Shown: positions 51,756 to 61,209, counted from the first letter of the stretch. The stretch is DNA of 64,000 nt from Acidimicrobiales bacterium (GCA_029263195.1 JAJCXX010000003.1:50325-114324), one strand, 5' to 3'. Notes: generated by a model not told the origin, from the sequence alone. A program made the numbers and translations.

Positions 51756-52637
51756 CTACCCGGTGATGCTGATGAGAGTTCCTCCGGCCAATACGAGTGA
51801 TAGGGCAACGATGAGACGGGGCGAGCGCTCGCGGGCGCCGTAGACCCATGTCGACACCACGACCACGGAAACGATCTGGGCCGCATTGGCGAGCGGGGAG
51901 ACGATCCCGACGTCGCCTTCCGAGAGAGCCCAGATCAATACCGGTAGAGCGAATCCGACCAGTGCTCCCGATACTGCCAGGTGAGGGAAAGCCCGTTTGC
52001 TGGATTGGATCAATTGCTCGCCGCGGATCAGCGCAATCAGTGCGATGAACAGTGCCCCTGACCCCAGAACAATGGTGGATGCCCACCAAACCTCGATGTC
52101 GACATCGACGGTGAACTGACGTGCCGCCACATCGCGAATTCCAAAAGCGAGGGCGGTGGTGAGTGCGAGCACGGAGCCGCCGCGAAGGAATCCACGAAGA
52201 TTTACCGGACCTCCTTCGAGGCTGACGATGACTCCGCCGGCCACGGTGAGCAGCGTCCCGACTATCACCGCCGCTCGCCACGGTTCATTTATGAACGCGA
52301 TCGCGAGGATTACCGAGAACATCGGCGCGGCACCAACGAACAACCCGGTTCGAGCGGGACCAATCGAATTGATTGCCGCCAGGAAGATTCCTTGGGAGGC
52401 GCCGGGTGCGATCGCTCCGATGAGGGCGTACCGACCAATCGACCCGGCATCGAGTCCGGCTGTGTCGACTCCCGCGATCAGGGCCGTGGTCGCGGCCACG
52501 AGTGTGGCGACCGCGATCGAGACGAAGGCTCCAATGTCGCTCGAAACCTTCGTGGCATCGAGGGCCCACCTGGAGGCCACCATGTTGAGTCCCCACAACA
52601 ACCCGGCGGCGAGGGCGAGCAGTGTCGGGAGGCTCAC
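51756..52637 (-). CDS. EamA/DMT family transporter
   Basis: 293 residues, almost entirely hydrophobic, with ten predicted helices and two EamA-type repeats (LLALAAGLLWGLNMVASRWALDATK ... GLFVGAAPMFSVILAIAFINEPWRAAVIVGTLLTVAGGVIVSLEGG; and the second half ending SPRLIVALSLVLAGGTLISITG). Such permeases export or import small metabolites across the inner membrane. It starts 9 nt after the LLM gene at 52647, so the two are likely cotranscribed. Confidence 0.87.
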   Translation of the reverse strand: MSLPTLLALAAGLLWGLNMVASRWALDATKVSSDIGAFVSIAVATLVAATTALIAGVDTAGLDAGSIGRYALIGAIAPGASQGIFLAAINSIGPARTGLFVGAAPMFSVILAIAFINEPWRAAVIVGTLLTVAGGVIVSLEGGPVNLRGFLRGGSVLALTTALAFGIRDVAARQFTVDVDIEVWWASTIVLGSGALFIALIALIRGEQLIQSSKRAFPHLAVSGALVGFALPVLIWALSEGDVGIVSPLANAAQIVSVVVVSTWVYGARERSPRLIVALSLVLAGGTLISITG

Positions 52638-52646
52638 GGTTGGGCC

Positions 52647-53801
52647 TCAGCCAATCTGGGGGAGTACATCTTCCGCCAGTCGTGAAATCTGTTCGGAGAC
52701 TTTCGAATAGGCGTCGCCGGGCATGGCCGGGAAGAGAACCAGATTCTCGAGGCCGTCGAGATGTTCGGCGTACCAGTTGATCTGTTCGGCCACTTCGTCG
52801 GCGGTGCCGATCAGCCACGTGCGGTTCTCGAGTGATTCATCGAGTGTGGGAATCAATCCGGCCGGGGCGGGACCTCCATCGGGACCCATGTAGCCGCGAC
52901 TCCAGCCATACGGGCCGAGGAACTTCCAGAACTCGTCGTGACCCGGCTTCACCGATTCCACGGCCGCCTCATGGGAGTCCTCGACGCAAGTGTTGAGCAC
53001 GAGCATGCGCTTCTCACCCGGAGCGAGTTCGGCGCCGTGGGTCTCGGCATACACCTCGCCGAATCGCTCCCAGAAGTCGCGCATCATCTTGTAGTGCCGA
53101 TTCCACATGACCCCACCCCACCCGTTGCGCGGAACGGCCTCGAGAGTCGGGGGTGAGGTGATGGCCTGCCAGATCTCATAGGGGTGGAGTGGTCTGGGAA
53201 CGAGGCTCAACTCTTCGACGAAGCCGCCACGGTCGGGGATGCCGGAGACCGGATAGTCATAGATCTCTCCGTGGAACGAGAATGACTCGTTGTCGAGAGC
53301 GAGACGAATCACCTCCATCGACTCGTCGAATTGTCGACGGTTGAAGCGATCATCGGCAGCGGAATCGGGATTGTCGAAGGATCCGATTCGTGTTCCGAGA
53401 TTCTCGGCTTCGCGTGGAACTGTTCCCCGGCCGACACCGAGAACTCCTCGGCCTCCGGAGATGTTGTGGAGGGTGGCGAAGTCCTCGGCGAGCTTGAGTG
53501 GATGCCACTGTCCGAGAATGTTGAAGAGCATGCCGATACGAATCGCTTCGGTTCGCTCGGCGAGAATTGATCCGAGAAGCACCCCGTTTGGAACGACCTC
53601 ATAGCCCTCGAACTGGAAGTGATGTTCGGTGAGCCAGAAGGAATCGAAGCCGAGTCGATCAGCTTGGACTCCGATGTCGAGAATCTGCTCGGTGGCCCGC
53701 CAGATCTCGGCTGCGCTGTAGCGACGGTCGGTCGGCGCCGGTGGGCCGGCGCCGGCGTCGGACATCTCGACGCCGCCGAACAGAAATATGCCGGTTCTCA
53801 T
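52647..53801 (-). CDS. LLM class flavin/F420-dependent monooxygenase (fourth copy)
   Basis: 384 residues from ATG 53801 (MRTGIFLFGGVEMSD); the track's upstream residues are spurious. It has the bacterial luciferase-type plan: ADRLGFDSFWLTEHHFQFEGYEVVPNGVLLGSILAERTEAIRIGMLFNILGQWHPLKLAEDFATLHNISGGRGVLGVGRGTVPREAENLG. The TEHHF motif is typical of the FMN-dependent alkanal monooxygenase-like branch, so this copy may be an FMN enzyme. It precedes the DMT transporter. Confidence 0.88.
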   Translation of the reverse strand: MRTGIFLFGGVEMSDAGAGPPAPTDRRYSAAEIWRATEQILDIGVQADRLGFDSFWLTEHHFQFEGYEVVPNGVLLGSILAERTEAIRIGMLFNILGQWHPLKLAEDFATLHNISGGRGVLGVGRGTVPREAENLGTRIGSFDNPDSAADDRFNRRQFDESMEVIRLALDNESFSFHGEIYDYPVSGIPDRGGFVEELSLVPRPLHPYEIWQAITSPPTLEAVPRNGWGGVMWNRHYKMMRDFWERFGEVYAETHGAELAPGEKRMLVLNTCVEDSHEAAVESVKPGHDEFWKFLGPYGWSRGYMGPDGGPAPAGLIPTLDESLENRTWLIGTADEVAEQINWYAEHLDGLENLVLFPAMPGDAYSKVSEQISRLAEDVLPQIG

Positions 53802-54046
53802 CCTGTGTCCTCGATTCGGGTTTGGTTCGGGTCGGGGCTCGAACGTACACCCCCCTCCCGGAAGGGCCGCGATTGTTGGTGATCGATTGAGCGAGATCAA
53901 TGACGGTGGCTGCGGGCATACCGGTCCATGATCTCAGCCTTGAAAATATTTAGTCCGCACAAACATTCATCTGTAGTGGAAAAGAGTTTCGGCATGGGGC
54001 TACTCTTCCGCCTTCGCACGATCTCCCATTTGGAGGACCAATCAAC

Positions 54047-54802
54047 ATGGCAGATCCTGGGGCCACGCCGAGTCCCACCTTGTCGTTCAATTCAATCTCG
54101 ATGGTCTTCCCTGATGGCACCGAAGCGGTGCAGGATGTGAGCTTCAGTGTCGACCGTGGGGAATTCGTCACGGTCGTCGGGCCCTCGGGTTGTGGCAAAT
54201 CAACACTTCTCAAGATCGCCTCAGGTCTCTTGGAACCAACCGGAGGCTCGGTCGGCATCGATCGCGAGAATCTCGGCTACGTCTTTCAGGATGCCACCCT
54301 GCTCCAGTGGCGAACAGTGAAACAGAACGTCGAGTTGTTGGCCGAACTTCATTCCGTCGACAAGGCCGAGCGCGGCAGGATGAGCAAGGAAGCCATCGAC
54401 CTGGTCGGACTGACCGGATTCGAGAATCACTATCCCAAGTCGCTCTCGGGTGGAATGAAGATGAGGGTGTCGCTGGCCCGGTCACTCACACGAAAGCCAC
54501 CGGTGTTTCTGTTCGACGAGCCGTTCGGTGCGGTCGACGAGATCACCCGCGAGCATCTCAACGAAGAGACGTTGGCGCTGTTCCAAAGGGAAGGCTTCGC
54601 CGGACTCTTCATCACCCACTCGATCAGCGAGGCCGTATTCATGTCGACGCGTGTGCTGGTGATGTCGGCTCGACCTGGCAAGATCATCGCCGAATTCGAA
54701 GTGCCATTCGAGTATCCGCGATCGCCGGATCTGCGCTTCGACGCCGATTTCGCCCACCTGAGTGGTGAGATCTCGGCCTCCCTGCGAGGGGCCCACGTAT
54801 GA
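54047..54802 (+). CDS. ABC transporter ATP-binding protein, NitT/TauT family
   Basis: 251 residues with Walker A VVGPSGCGKSTLLKIASGLLEPTGG, Q-loop LGYVFQDATLLQWRTVKQNV, signature LSGGMKMRVSLARSL, Walker B PPVFLFDEPFGAVDE and H-loop LFITHSISEAVFMSTRVLVM. The 'FQDATLLQWRTV' form is typical of the nitrate/taurine/sulfonate/pyrimidine importers. It overlaps the permease gene by 4 nt. The ~245-nt upstream gap, shared with the divergent LLM gene, holds an AT-richer patch near 53940 but no clear promoter. Confidence 0.93.
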   Translation: MADPGATPSPTLSFNSISMVFPDGTEAVQDVSFSVDRGEFVTVVGPSGCGKSTLLKIASGLLEPTGGSVGIDRENLGYVFQDATLLQWRTVKQNVELLAELHSVDKAERGRMSKEAIDLVGLTGFENHYPKSLSGGMKMRVSLARSLTRKPPVFLFDEPFGAVDEITREHLNEETLALFQREGFAGLFITHSISEAVFMSTRVLVMSARPGKIIAEFEVPFEYPRSPDLRFDADFAHLSGEISASLRGAHV

Positions 54803-55647
54803 GCACCGACACGGTCTCGCCGGACTCGGAGGTCCGAGTTCAGGGCCGCTCTCGTTTGAGCACGCTCCTGGCGACAGTGCTGCCGCCGATCATCTTCGGG
54901 TTCTTCATCATCGGGTTCTGGTACGCCGTCTCGTACGGCGTGCTGGACGCGGACCGAAGATTCCTGCTGGAGCCGCCCCACAAGGTCTGGCAGAAGGGCT
55001 TCGCCGACTGGGACAATTTCAGCGAGCTACTCGACGGCTTGAAATCGAGTGCCAGGGTGGCGATCCTCGGATTATCAATTTCTATCGTTCTCGGAATGAC
55101 CTTGGCCGTGGTCATGAGTCAGGCCAAGTCGATCGAACGTGCACTGTTCCCCTACATGGTCACACTGCAGGCCATACCGGTTCTGGCCATCGTGCCCTTG
55201 ATCGGGTTCTGGTTCGGATTCGGATTCAAGTCGAGGGTCGTGGTCGCAGTGATCATCTCGCTGTTTCCGATCATCGTGAACACGCTGTTCGGTCTGCAGT
55301 CTGCCGAGCGCGGCATTCACGACTTGTTCACTCTTCACCATGCGAGCCGGCTTACGCGACTTCGAAAGCTGACGTTTCCGAATGCCCTGCCGGCAATCTT
55401 CGCGGGTCTGAGAATCTCGGCGGGTCTGTCCGTGATCGGTGCCATCGTCGGAGACTTCTTCTTCGGCCAGGGCGACATCGGTGTCGGTCAGCTGCTACGG
55501 CGCTACGCCAACTTCCTTCAGGGTGAGCAGTTGCTTGCTGCGGTGATCATGTCGTCGTTGATGGGCGTGGTGGTATTTCTCGCATTCGGTTGGCTTCAGG
55601 ACAAGGTCACCGGCAAATGGTACGAACATGGCGGCCAGGATGTCTGA
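54799..55647 (+). CDS. ABC transporter permease, NitT/TauT family
   Basis: 282 residues with about six transmembrane helices and the EAA-like loop in NTLFGLQSAERGIHDLFTLHHASRLTRLRKLTFPNALPAIFAGLRISAGLSVIGAIVGDFFF, characteristic of SsuC/TauC/ThiX-type permeases. It forms the membrane channel with the ATPase at 54047 and the lipoprotein receptor at 55696. Coupled to the ATPase by a 4-nt overlap. Confidence 0.92.
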   Translation: MSTDTVSPDSEVRVQGRSRLSTLLATVLPPIIFGFFIIGFWYAVSYGVLDADRRFLLEPPHKVWQKGFADWDNFSELLDGLKSSARVAILGLSISIVLGMTLAVVMSQAKSIERALFPYMVTLQAIPVLAIVPLIGFWFGFGFKSRVVVAVIISLFPIIVNTLFGLQSAERGIHDLFTLHHASRLTRLRKLTFPNALPAIFAGLRISAGLSVIGAIVGDFFFGQGDIGVGQLLRRYANFLQGEQLLAAVIMSSLMGVVVFLAFGWLQDKVTGKWYEHGGQDV

Positions 55648-55695
55648 GCAAGGCATCCACACGAAAACAGACCAACGAATACCCAAGGAGGGCAA

Positions 55696-56868
55696 GTGAA
55701 TCACCAAAGGAAGCGAAGGTGGCTGTCGGCCGCTGCATTGCTATTGACGCTCGGACTCGTGGCTGCGGCCTGCGGTGACGACGGAGAAACCACTGCAGCA
55801 CCAACGACCACCGCAGCGCCGGCAACCACAGAGGCGCCCGCCAGCGTCTTGTCGAACTGCGACTCACCACTCGTGATCCAGTCTGATTGGTTCCCCGAAT
55901 CGGAGCACGGAGCCTCGTACAACCTGCTCGGCGACGACTACACCGTCGACATCGAGAAGAAGATCGTCAGCGGCAGCCTTGTGGCCTCTGGTGTCGACAC
56001 CGGAATCGAGCTGGAGGTCCGCACCGGTGGACCGGCAATCGGGTTCACCCCGGTTTCGTCCCAGATGTACACCGACAAGTCGATCGATATCGGGTTCGTA
56101 TCAACCGATCAGGTCATCCTTCTCCGCGAGGCCACTCCCACCATCTCGGTGATGGCACCGCTCGATAAGAATCCCCAGATCCTCATGTGGGATCCCGAGA
56201 CTTATCCCGATGTGGAGACAATTGCCGATCTGAAGGACACCGGCGCCACGATCAATGTGTTCGGTGGTGGAACCTTCATCAGCGTGTTCACCAACGAGGG
56301 CATCTTGTCCGAGGATCAGGTTGATCCGTCCTACGACGGCTCGCCGGCTCGGTTCATTGCCGAAGGTGGAGCAATCGCTCAGCAGGGCTTTGCCTCGGCC
56401 GAGCCTTACAACTACGAGAACGTCTTCACCGACTGGGGCAAGCCAGTTGCCTTCCAGCTGGTTCACGATGCCGGTCTCGAGCTCTACTCGCAGACCCTCG
56501 CTATTCGTGAAGCGGATCTCGCTGACATGACTCCGTGTCTCGAGCAGTTCATCCCGGTGGCCCAGCAGGCTGCAGTCGACTTCTACGCATCGCCCGACCG
56601 GGCCAACGCGATCATCGTCGACGCAGTATTGCAGTACGCCGATTTCTGGCAGTACGACGATGCTCTGGCGGCCTTCTCGGTGGCGACTCAGAACGAATTG
56701 GGTCTCGCCTCCAATGGTCCCGACAGCACATTGGGCGACATGGTGACCGAGAGAGTTCAGGGTGTGATCGACAAGATCGCCGCAGCTGACCCGGCCGCTC
56801 CGGAGGGACTCACGGTCGACGACATCATGACCAACCAGTTCATCGATCCGAGCATCGGCTTGCCGTAA
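55696..56868 (+). CDS. ABC transporter substrate-binding lipoprotein, NMT1/THI5-like
   Basis: 390 residues: signal with lipobox LGLVAAACGDD, a Thr/Ala linker, then a periplasmic-binding domain (QSDWFPESEHGASYNLLGDDY ... GGPAIGFTPVSSQMYTDKSIDIGFVSTDQVILLREATPTISVMAPLDKNP) of the NMT1/THI5-like receptor type that binds pyrimidines, sulfonates or similar. GTG start with AAGGAGG upstream. A strong terminator follows. The convergent amidohydrolase and the NMT1 type suggest an N-containing ligand. Confidence 0.9.
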   Translation: MNHQRKRRWLSAAALLLTLGLVAAACGDDGETTAAPTTTAAPATTEAPASVLSNCDSPLVIQSDWFPESEHGASYNLLGDDYTVDIEKKIVSGSLVASGVDTGIELEVRTGGPAIGFTPVSSQMYTDKSIDIGFVSTDQVILLREATPTISVMAPLDKNPQILMWDPETYPDVETIADLKDTGATINVFGGGTFISVFTNEGILSEDQVDPSYDGSPARFIAEGGAIAQQGFASAEPYNYENVFTDWGKPVAFQLVHDAGLELYSQTLAIREADLADMTPCLEQFIPVAQQAAVDFYASPDRANAIIVDAVLQYADFWQYDDALAAFSVATQNELGLASNGPDSTLGDMVTERVQGVIDKIAAADPAAPEGLTVDDIMTNQFIDPSIGLP

Positions 56869-56880
56869 CGCTCAGTGAAT

Positions 56881-56921
56881 AGGGCCGGCGCCGTTCCCGA
56901 CGGAATGGCGCCGGCCCTTTT
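56881..56921 (+). terminator. Strong Rho-independent terminator after the ABC operon
   Basis: A 17-bp stem (AGGGCCGGCGCCGTTCC with GGAATGGCGCCGGCCCT, one G-U pair) closes a CGAC tetraloop and runs into TTTT. It lies 12 nt after the substrate-binding protein stop and also lies beyond the 3' end of the convergent amidohydrolase, so it could act in both directions. Confidence 0.9.
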
Positions 56922-56948
56922 CGCGCACTGAGGTCAGTGACGAGCCGA

Positions 56949-58178
56949 TCAGCTCCGGTGTACCACGACCGTTTGATCGGCTGATGCCACCAGACGGCCG
57001 GCTCGGTAGGTGCGCCTCGACATGGGGGCGTCAGCAATGGCGGCGCGAATCGAAGAAGTGTCGATGGCCACGAAGTCAGCGGGATCTCCAATGCTGACAG
57101 TGACTGTGGGCAGACCCATGACCCGACGCACGTTGTTGCTCACGAGGTCGTAGGCCTCGTCGGGCAGCCGATGTCCGGCCATGATCATGAGAGCGGCGGT
57201 TTCGAGTGGGTCGCTGCGGCCGACCGGGTTGAACGGGTCCTGGACGTTGTCGGCACCGGCCGCCACAGTCACCCCGGCGTTGAGGAGTGCTTCCACGGCA
57301 GTGAGCCCGCGAGGAGTGGCTGTCGGGTGAGACCGGCCCTGCAGAAACAGGTTGGTCTGGGGAAGAGTGACGATGGAGATCCCGGCTTCTGCCACTTCGG
57401 CCGACACTTCGGCCTGCGTCTCCTTCGAGTGCATTCCCAACGAAACGCAGTGGCTTGCGGTCACCGGGTACTCGAAGCCCGTGTCAATGACCTGCCGGGC
57501 GAGATACCGCAGAAGCTGCACGGAAGGATCAAGTGTCTCATCGGTGTGCAAGTCGATTCCGATGCCGGCCTCGGCGGCGAAGGCCAGCGCCTGCCGTGTC
57601 ATCGTCTGGCCGTCGGGATCGAGGTGGGGTGCGCCACCCACCAGATCGACACCAATCTCGAGTGCTTCGGTCAGAGCAGCACGATTCACCGCACCGTCGG
57701 CTCCGGTCATCGGGCTGTGGGTCAGGGCCACGATCTGAACATCGAGCAGGCCCTCGAACCGCTCACGGGCCTCGCGGACCGCGAGAACGCTGCTAACCCC
57801 GGTATCGGATCCGACGTTCACATGGGTTCTCACCGCGGTGACTCCGTGAATCAACAGGAGATCCATGGCTCGGGTGGCGCGCTCGACGGTGTTTTCGTAG
57901 GTGAACTCACCGGCATCGGATGCCGTTACCCAGGCCTCGATGGCCCCCGTGAGGTCGCCAGTCGGATTCGGGACCCGTTCGGCGGTGAGGGCCTTGTCGA
58001 TGTGGGCGTGGGGCTCCGCCATCGCGCCCAGCAGGAGCCAGTCGGATAGTTCATCGATCGGCACGTCGGGGGAGTAGCTGCCACCGGCCGGGTTGATCGC
58101 ACTGATGGCGCCATCGGTGATCTCGATGTCGATCGGTCGACCGTCTGCTGTTGTGGCGTTCCGAAGAACCTTGTCCAT
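56949..58178 (-). CDS. Amidohydrolase, cytosine deaminase-like
   Basis: 409 residues from ATG 58178 (AAGGAG seven nt upstream). Motifs: LLLGAMAEPHAHIDKALTAERVPN (HxH), the variable 'TAVRTHVNVGSDTG', GIGIDLHTDETLDPSVQLLRYLARQ (HTDE) and VAAGADNVQDPFNPVGRSDPLETAALM (metal Asp). This is the CodA/isocytosine deaminase/AtzC-like branch, which deaminates pyrimidine- or triazine-type rings. It is convergent with the NMT1-type importer, whose ligand it may process. Confidence 0.88.
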   Translation of the reverse strand: MDKVLRNATTADGRPIDIEITDGAISAINPAGGSYSPDVPIDELSDWLLLGAMAEPHAHIDKALTAERVPNPTGDLTGAIEAWVTASDAGEFTYENTVERATRAMDLLLIHGVTAVRTHVNVGSDTGVSSVLAVREARERFEGLLDVQIVALTHSPMTGADGAVNRAALTEALEIGVDLVGGAPHLDPDGQTMTRQALAFAAEAGIGIDLHTDETLDPSVQLLRYLARQVIDTGFEYPVTASHCVSLGMHSKETQAEVSAEVAEAGISIVTLPQTNLFLQGRSHPTATPRGLTAVEALLNAGVTVAAGADNVQDPFNPVGRSDPLETAALMIMAGHRLPDEAYDLVSNNVRRVMGLPTVTVSIGDPADFVAIDTSSIRAAIADAPMSRRTYRAGRLVASADQTVVVHRS

Positions 58179-58324
58179 GGTGTCTCCTTGGTCTGACATT
58201 GCAATCCAGGCACGCGCTGCGCTCACCCCGGCAGATGCCGCTTCGAGTCGAAGGGGACAGACGCGAAAGTAGTCGATCCTGTCTGTGGCGTAGTAGCTCG
58301 CTCGGTGTCTCTTAGGATCGAGCC

Positions 58325-59674
58325 ATGACCGATCACAAGATTTTTGACCTGCGGAGCCACATTGAAGCTCTGCAGCAGTCGGGGGCGGTGTCGCGAATCT
58401 CTCGTCGGGTGGAACTAGATCACGAGCTGTCCGACGTAGGGGCCGCCATGCAGCGGGCCGATGCCGGTGCGGCCTTGTTCGAGGACGTCTCGGGTTCGCC
58501 CTGGAAGATCTTCACGGGCGGCGTGGCCAGCCAGAGGTTGGCAGCCGCCGCTCTCGGGTGCCCGGTAGACGAGATGGTCGATCGGATGGGAGAGGCGCTC
58601 GAACCGAACAACGGTGTCCCGACTCGCCGAGTCGAAACCGCGCCGTGGCAGGCCAACACGGCGCGAGGCGACGACGTCGACCTGTCGGTGATCCCGATTC
58701 CCGTGCACTCGCGTGGTGACGGCGGCGCGTTCATCACCGGTGCCGTGACCGTAACGAAGGACCCGATCGGTGGGCGCGGAAATCTCTCCTACAACCGGAT
58801 GCTCCGCACGGGCCGAAACTCTCTGGGTTTCAATCTGAACGAATGGCGCGACGTCGGTACCTTCATGAAGAGCCGCCCTGATCCCGACGCCCCGTTTCCG
58901 GTGGCGCTGGCGATAGGGCTCGATCCGGCGATCATGATCGCCGCTGGGGTTCGAACGCCCGACGACGAACTGTTGATTGCCGGAGCCATTCGGGGCGAGG
59001 GCGTCGAGGTCTGTCGAGGTGTTGATGTCGACATCGACATCCCGGCCCACGCCGAGATCGTGCTCGAGGGATTGATTCACCCGTCCAGGCGGGAGCCTGA
59101 AGGTCCTCTGGCCGAGTTCCACGGCTACTTGGGTGAGATGTGGAACAGCCCCACCGTAGAGATCACGGCCATCTCGTGGCGTGACGATCCGATCTATCAG
59201 ACGATCGTTCCCGGCTGGTACGAACACATCTACATCGGCAACGTCTTGCCACGTGAGCCGCTGCTGCGTCGTTTCATCCGACACGTCGACCCCACCGCCG
59301 ATGTCCACATTCCTCCCTACGGAAACGGATTCCTGGCGGTGATCTCGATCGATCGCGACAACCCGGGAACGCCTCGAAATCTGGCGATGGCGGCGATGAC
59401 CGCACACATCAACATCCGCAACGTGGTGGTCGTCGATCGCGATGTCGACGTCTCGCAGCCGTCGGATGTTCTCTGGGCCATCACCAATCGGGTGCACTGG
59501 CATGACGACATCTTCACCGCTCCCCATGCCCAAGGCCACGAGATGGATCCTGTGGCCGATCAGCGCGGCGTCGGCGTGAAGGTTGGAATCGACGCCACCT
59601 ACAAGAGAGAACGTCGCGAATACGGCGAACGGGTTGCCTACGCGCCGATTGATCTCTCGGAGTACCTCCGGTGA
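58325..59674 (+). CDS. UbiD family decarboxylase
   Basis: 449 residues typical of the prenylated-FMN-dependent UbiD family: VPTRRVETAPWQANTARGDDVDLSVIPIPVHSRGDGGAFITGAVTVTKDPIGGRGNLSYNRMLRTGRNSLGFN, PAHAEIVLEGLIHPSRREPEGPLAEFHGYLGEMWNSP and NTLFTAPHAQGHEMDPVADQRGVGVKVGID-like C-terminus. It decarboxylates aromatic, heteroaromatic or unsaturated acids. The ubiX cofactor gene follows with a GTGA overlap. Substrate not assignable; divergent from the cytosine-deaminase-like gene. Confidence 0.9.
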   Translation: MTDHKIFDLRSHIEALQQSGAVSRISRRVELDHELSDVGAAMQRADAGAALFEDVSGSPWKIFTGGVASQRLAAAALGCPVDEMVDRMGEALEPNNGVPTRRVETAPWQANTARGDDVDLSVIPIPVHSRGDGGAFITGAVTVTKDPIGGRGNLSYNRMLRTGRNSLGFNLNEWRDVGTFMKSRPDPDAPFPVALAIGLDPAIMIAAGVRTPDDELLIAGAIRGEGVEVCRGVDVDIDIPAHAEIVLEGLIHPSRREPEGPLAEFHGYLGEMWNSPTVEITAISWRDDPIYQTIVPGWYEHIYIGNVLPREPLLRRFIRHVDPTADVHIPPYGNGFLAVISIDRDNPGTPRNLAMAAMTAHINIRNVVVVDRDVDVSQPSDVLWAITNRVHWHDDIFTAPHAQGHEMDPVADQRGVGVKVGIDATYKRERREYGERVAYAPIDLSEYLR

Positions 59675-60243
59675 AACCCACCCGCGTGGTGGTCGGAATC
59701 AGCGGCGCCAGCGGGGCGATCTACGGGGTACGGACCCTCGAGTTGTTGTCGGCGATCGATGACGTGGAAACCCACCTTGTGATCACTCCCTCGGCCCGTC
59801 AGACGTTGTTGATCGAGACCGATCTGTCGGTGGCCGATGTCGAGGCCCGGGCCGACTTCGCTCACGGCTCACGTGACGTTGCCGCTTCGATTGCATCGGG
59901 ATCATTCGAGTCGTCGGGGATGATCATCGCCCCGTGCTCGATCAAGACTCTGTCGGGCGTGGCCCATTCCTTCAGTGCCGATCTGTTGGTTCGGGCCGCC
60001 GATGTGATGTTGAAGGAACGTCGGCCGTTGGTGCTGATGGTTCGTGAGACACCATTTCATCTCGGTCATATTCGGCTGATGGAGCGAGTCACCGAGATGG
60101 GGGCGATTGTTCAGCCCCCCGTGCCGGCGTTCTACAACCACCCGGCGACCATCGACGACATTGTCACTCATTCCGTGGGCCGGGCCCTCGAGCATCTCGG
60201 CATCGAGGTGTCGGGACTCCAGCGGTGGTCAGGTCCCGGCTGA
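59671..60243 (+). CDS. ubiX: Flavin prenyltransferase UbiX
   Basis: 190 residues: VVVGISGASGAIYGVRTLELL, MIIAPCSIKTLSGVAHSFSADLLVRAADVMLKERRPLVLMVRETPFHLGHIRLMERVTEMGAIVQPPVPAFYNHPATIDDIV. UbiX joins a dimethylallyl group to FMN to make the prenyl-FMN used by UbiD. GTG start overlapping the UbiD stop. Its 3' end overlaps the convergent LLM gene by 15 nt. Confidence 0.95.
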   Translation: MKPTRVVVGISGASGAIYGVRTLELLSAIDDVETHLVITPSARQTLLIETDLSVADVEARADFAHGSRDVAASIASGSFESSGMIIAPCSIKTLSGVAHSFSADLLVRAADVMLKERRPLVLMVRETPFHLGHIRLMERVTEMGAIVQPPVPAFYNHPATIDDIVTHSVGRALEHLGIEVSGLQRWSGPG

Positions 60244-61209
60244 GACAATCGCCATGGTGTCGGACAGGAGGTCGGGCGCCTTGTCGAGGTCGTCGATGGG
60301 AAGCAGGAACTCGTCGAGGCCGTTGGTGGCCGCGAGATCAGCCAACTCCTGTGCGCATTCTTGGCGACTGCCGGCGATGACGAATTGGGTGACCCATTCG
60401 TCGCGAATCAGATGAGCGGCGGCTGGTGGTCCGCCCTCGACCAACGCCGCTCGCAGGGCGGCGATGTCGTCGGGACCGATGTCCAGTCGTTCGTGGATGT
60501 CGGCAGGGGAGTCGGGAATGCGGAAGGTGAGGTCTCGGCGGGCCGCCTCGAAGTCGTCGTCGTCGACCACGATTCTCGTGGAGTAGGTGACCGTCATCGG
60601 TCGGGTGCCGGCCGAGCGCAGCTTCTCGACGGTGGGACCGATGAAGTCCTTGTGGATGTAGCTCATGTAGAAACCGTCGGCCACCCGTCCGGCCAACTCG
60701 ATCATCCGGGGACCCCGCCCTGCCAGATGGATCTCGATGTCGGCGCGCGGTGAGGTGAGGGAGGCGGCGTTGAATCCCACGGTGTCGCCGTGGGTGTCGA
60801 TCGTCGAGCCACGCCACAGGCTGCGCGTGGCATCGACCATTTCGGCAACAGCTGTGAACGGTCGCCGTCGGTCGACGGCGAGCGGTGCGAGAGTGAGTCC
60901 GCCGCCGGCACCGAGGCCGAGGAACGCCCGCCCTTTGCTGAATTCGTCGAGTGACGCTATTGCGTTGGCCGTGACCCCCGGGTGACGGGTGAAGGGGTTG
61001 GTGATTCCGGGACCGATCCGGATCGATTCGGTGGCCGCGGCCACGGCGGTGAGGGTCACGTAGACATCGCGTGTGACCAGTCCTTCGTCGTAGATCCAAC
61101 AGCGTCGATACCCGAGGCGTTCGGCTTCGACTGCCAGCTCAGCTACCCGGGCGGCCGGGCCGGTCGGCATGAGATTGACTGATCCCGCCAGTTGGTTGGT
61201 GTGGGTCAC
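60229..61209 (-). CDS. LLM class oxidoreductase, F420-type (fifth copy)
   Basis: 326 residues (SVNLMPTGPAARVAELAVEAERLGYRRCWIYDEGLVTRDVYVTLTAVAAATESIRIGPGITNPFTRHPGVTANAIASLDEFSKGRAFLGLGAGGGLTLAPLAV). Paralog of the gene at 40395: YDEGLxxRDVYVTLTA, IGPGITNPxTRH and LGxGAGG are shared. It may act on a product of the UbiD pathway or on the same compound class as its paralog; inference only. Convergent with ubiX and divergent from the E1 alpha gene. Confidence 0.88.
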   Translation of the reverse strand: MTHTNQLAGSVNLMPTGPAARVAELAVEAERLGYRRCWIYDEGLVTRDVYVTLTAVAAATESIRIGPGITNPFTRHPGVTANAIASLDEFSKGRAFLGLGAGGGLTLAPLAVDRRRPFTAVAEMVDATRSLWRGSTIDTHGDTVGFNAASLTSPRADIEIHLAGRGPRMIELAGRVADGFYMSYIHKDFIGPTVEKLRSAGTRPMTVTYSTRIVVDDDDFEAARRDLTFRIPDSPADIHERLDIGPDDIAALRAALVEGGPPAAAHLIRDEWVTQFVIAGSRQECAQELADLAATNGLDEFLLPIDDLDKAPDLLSDTMAIVSAGT

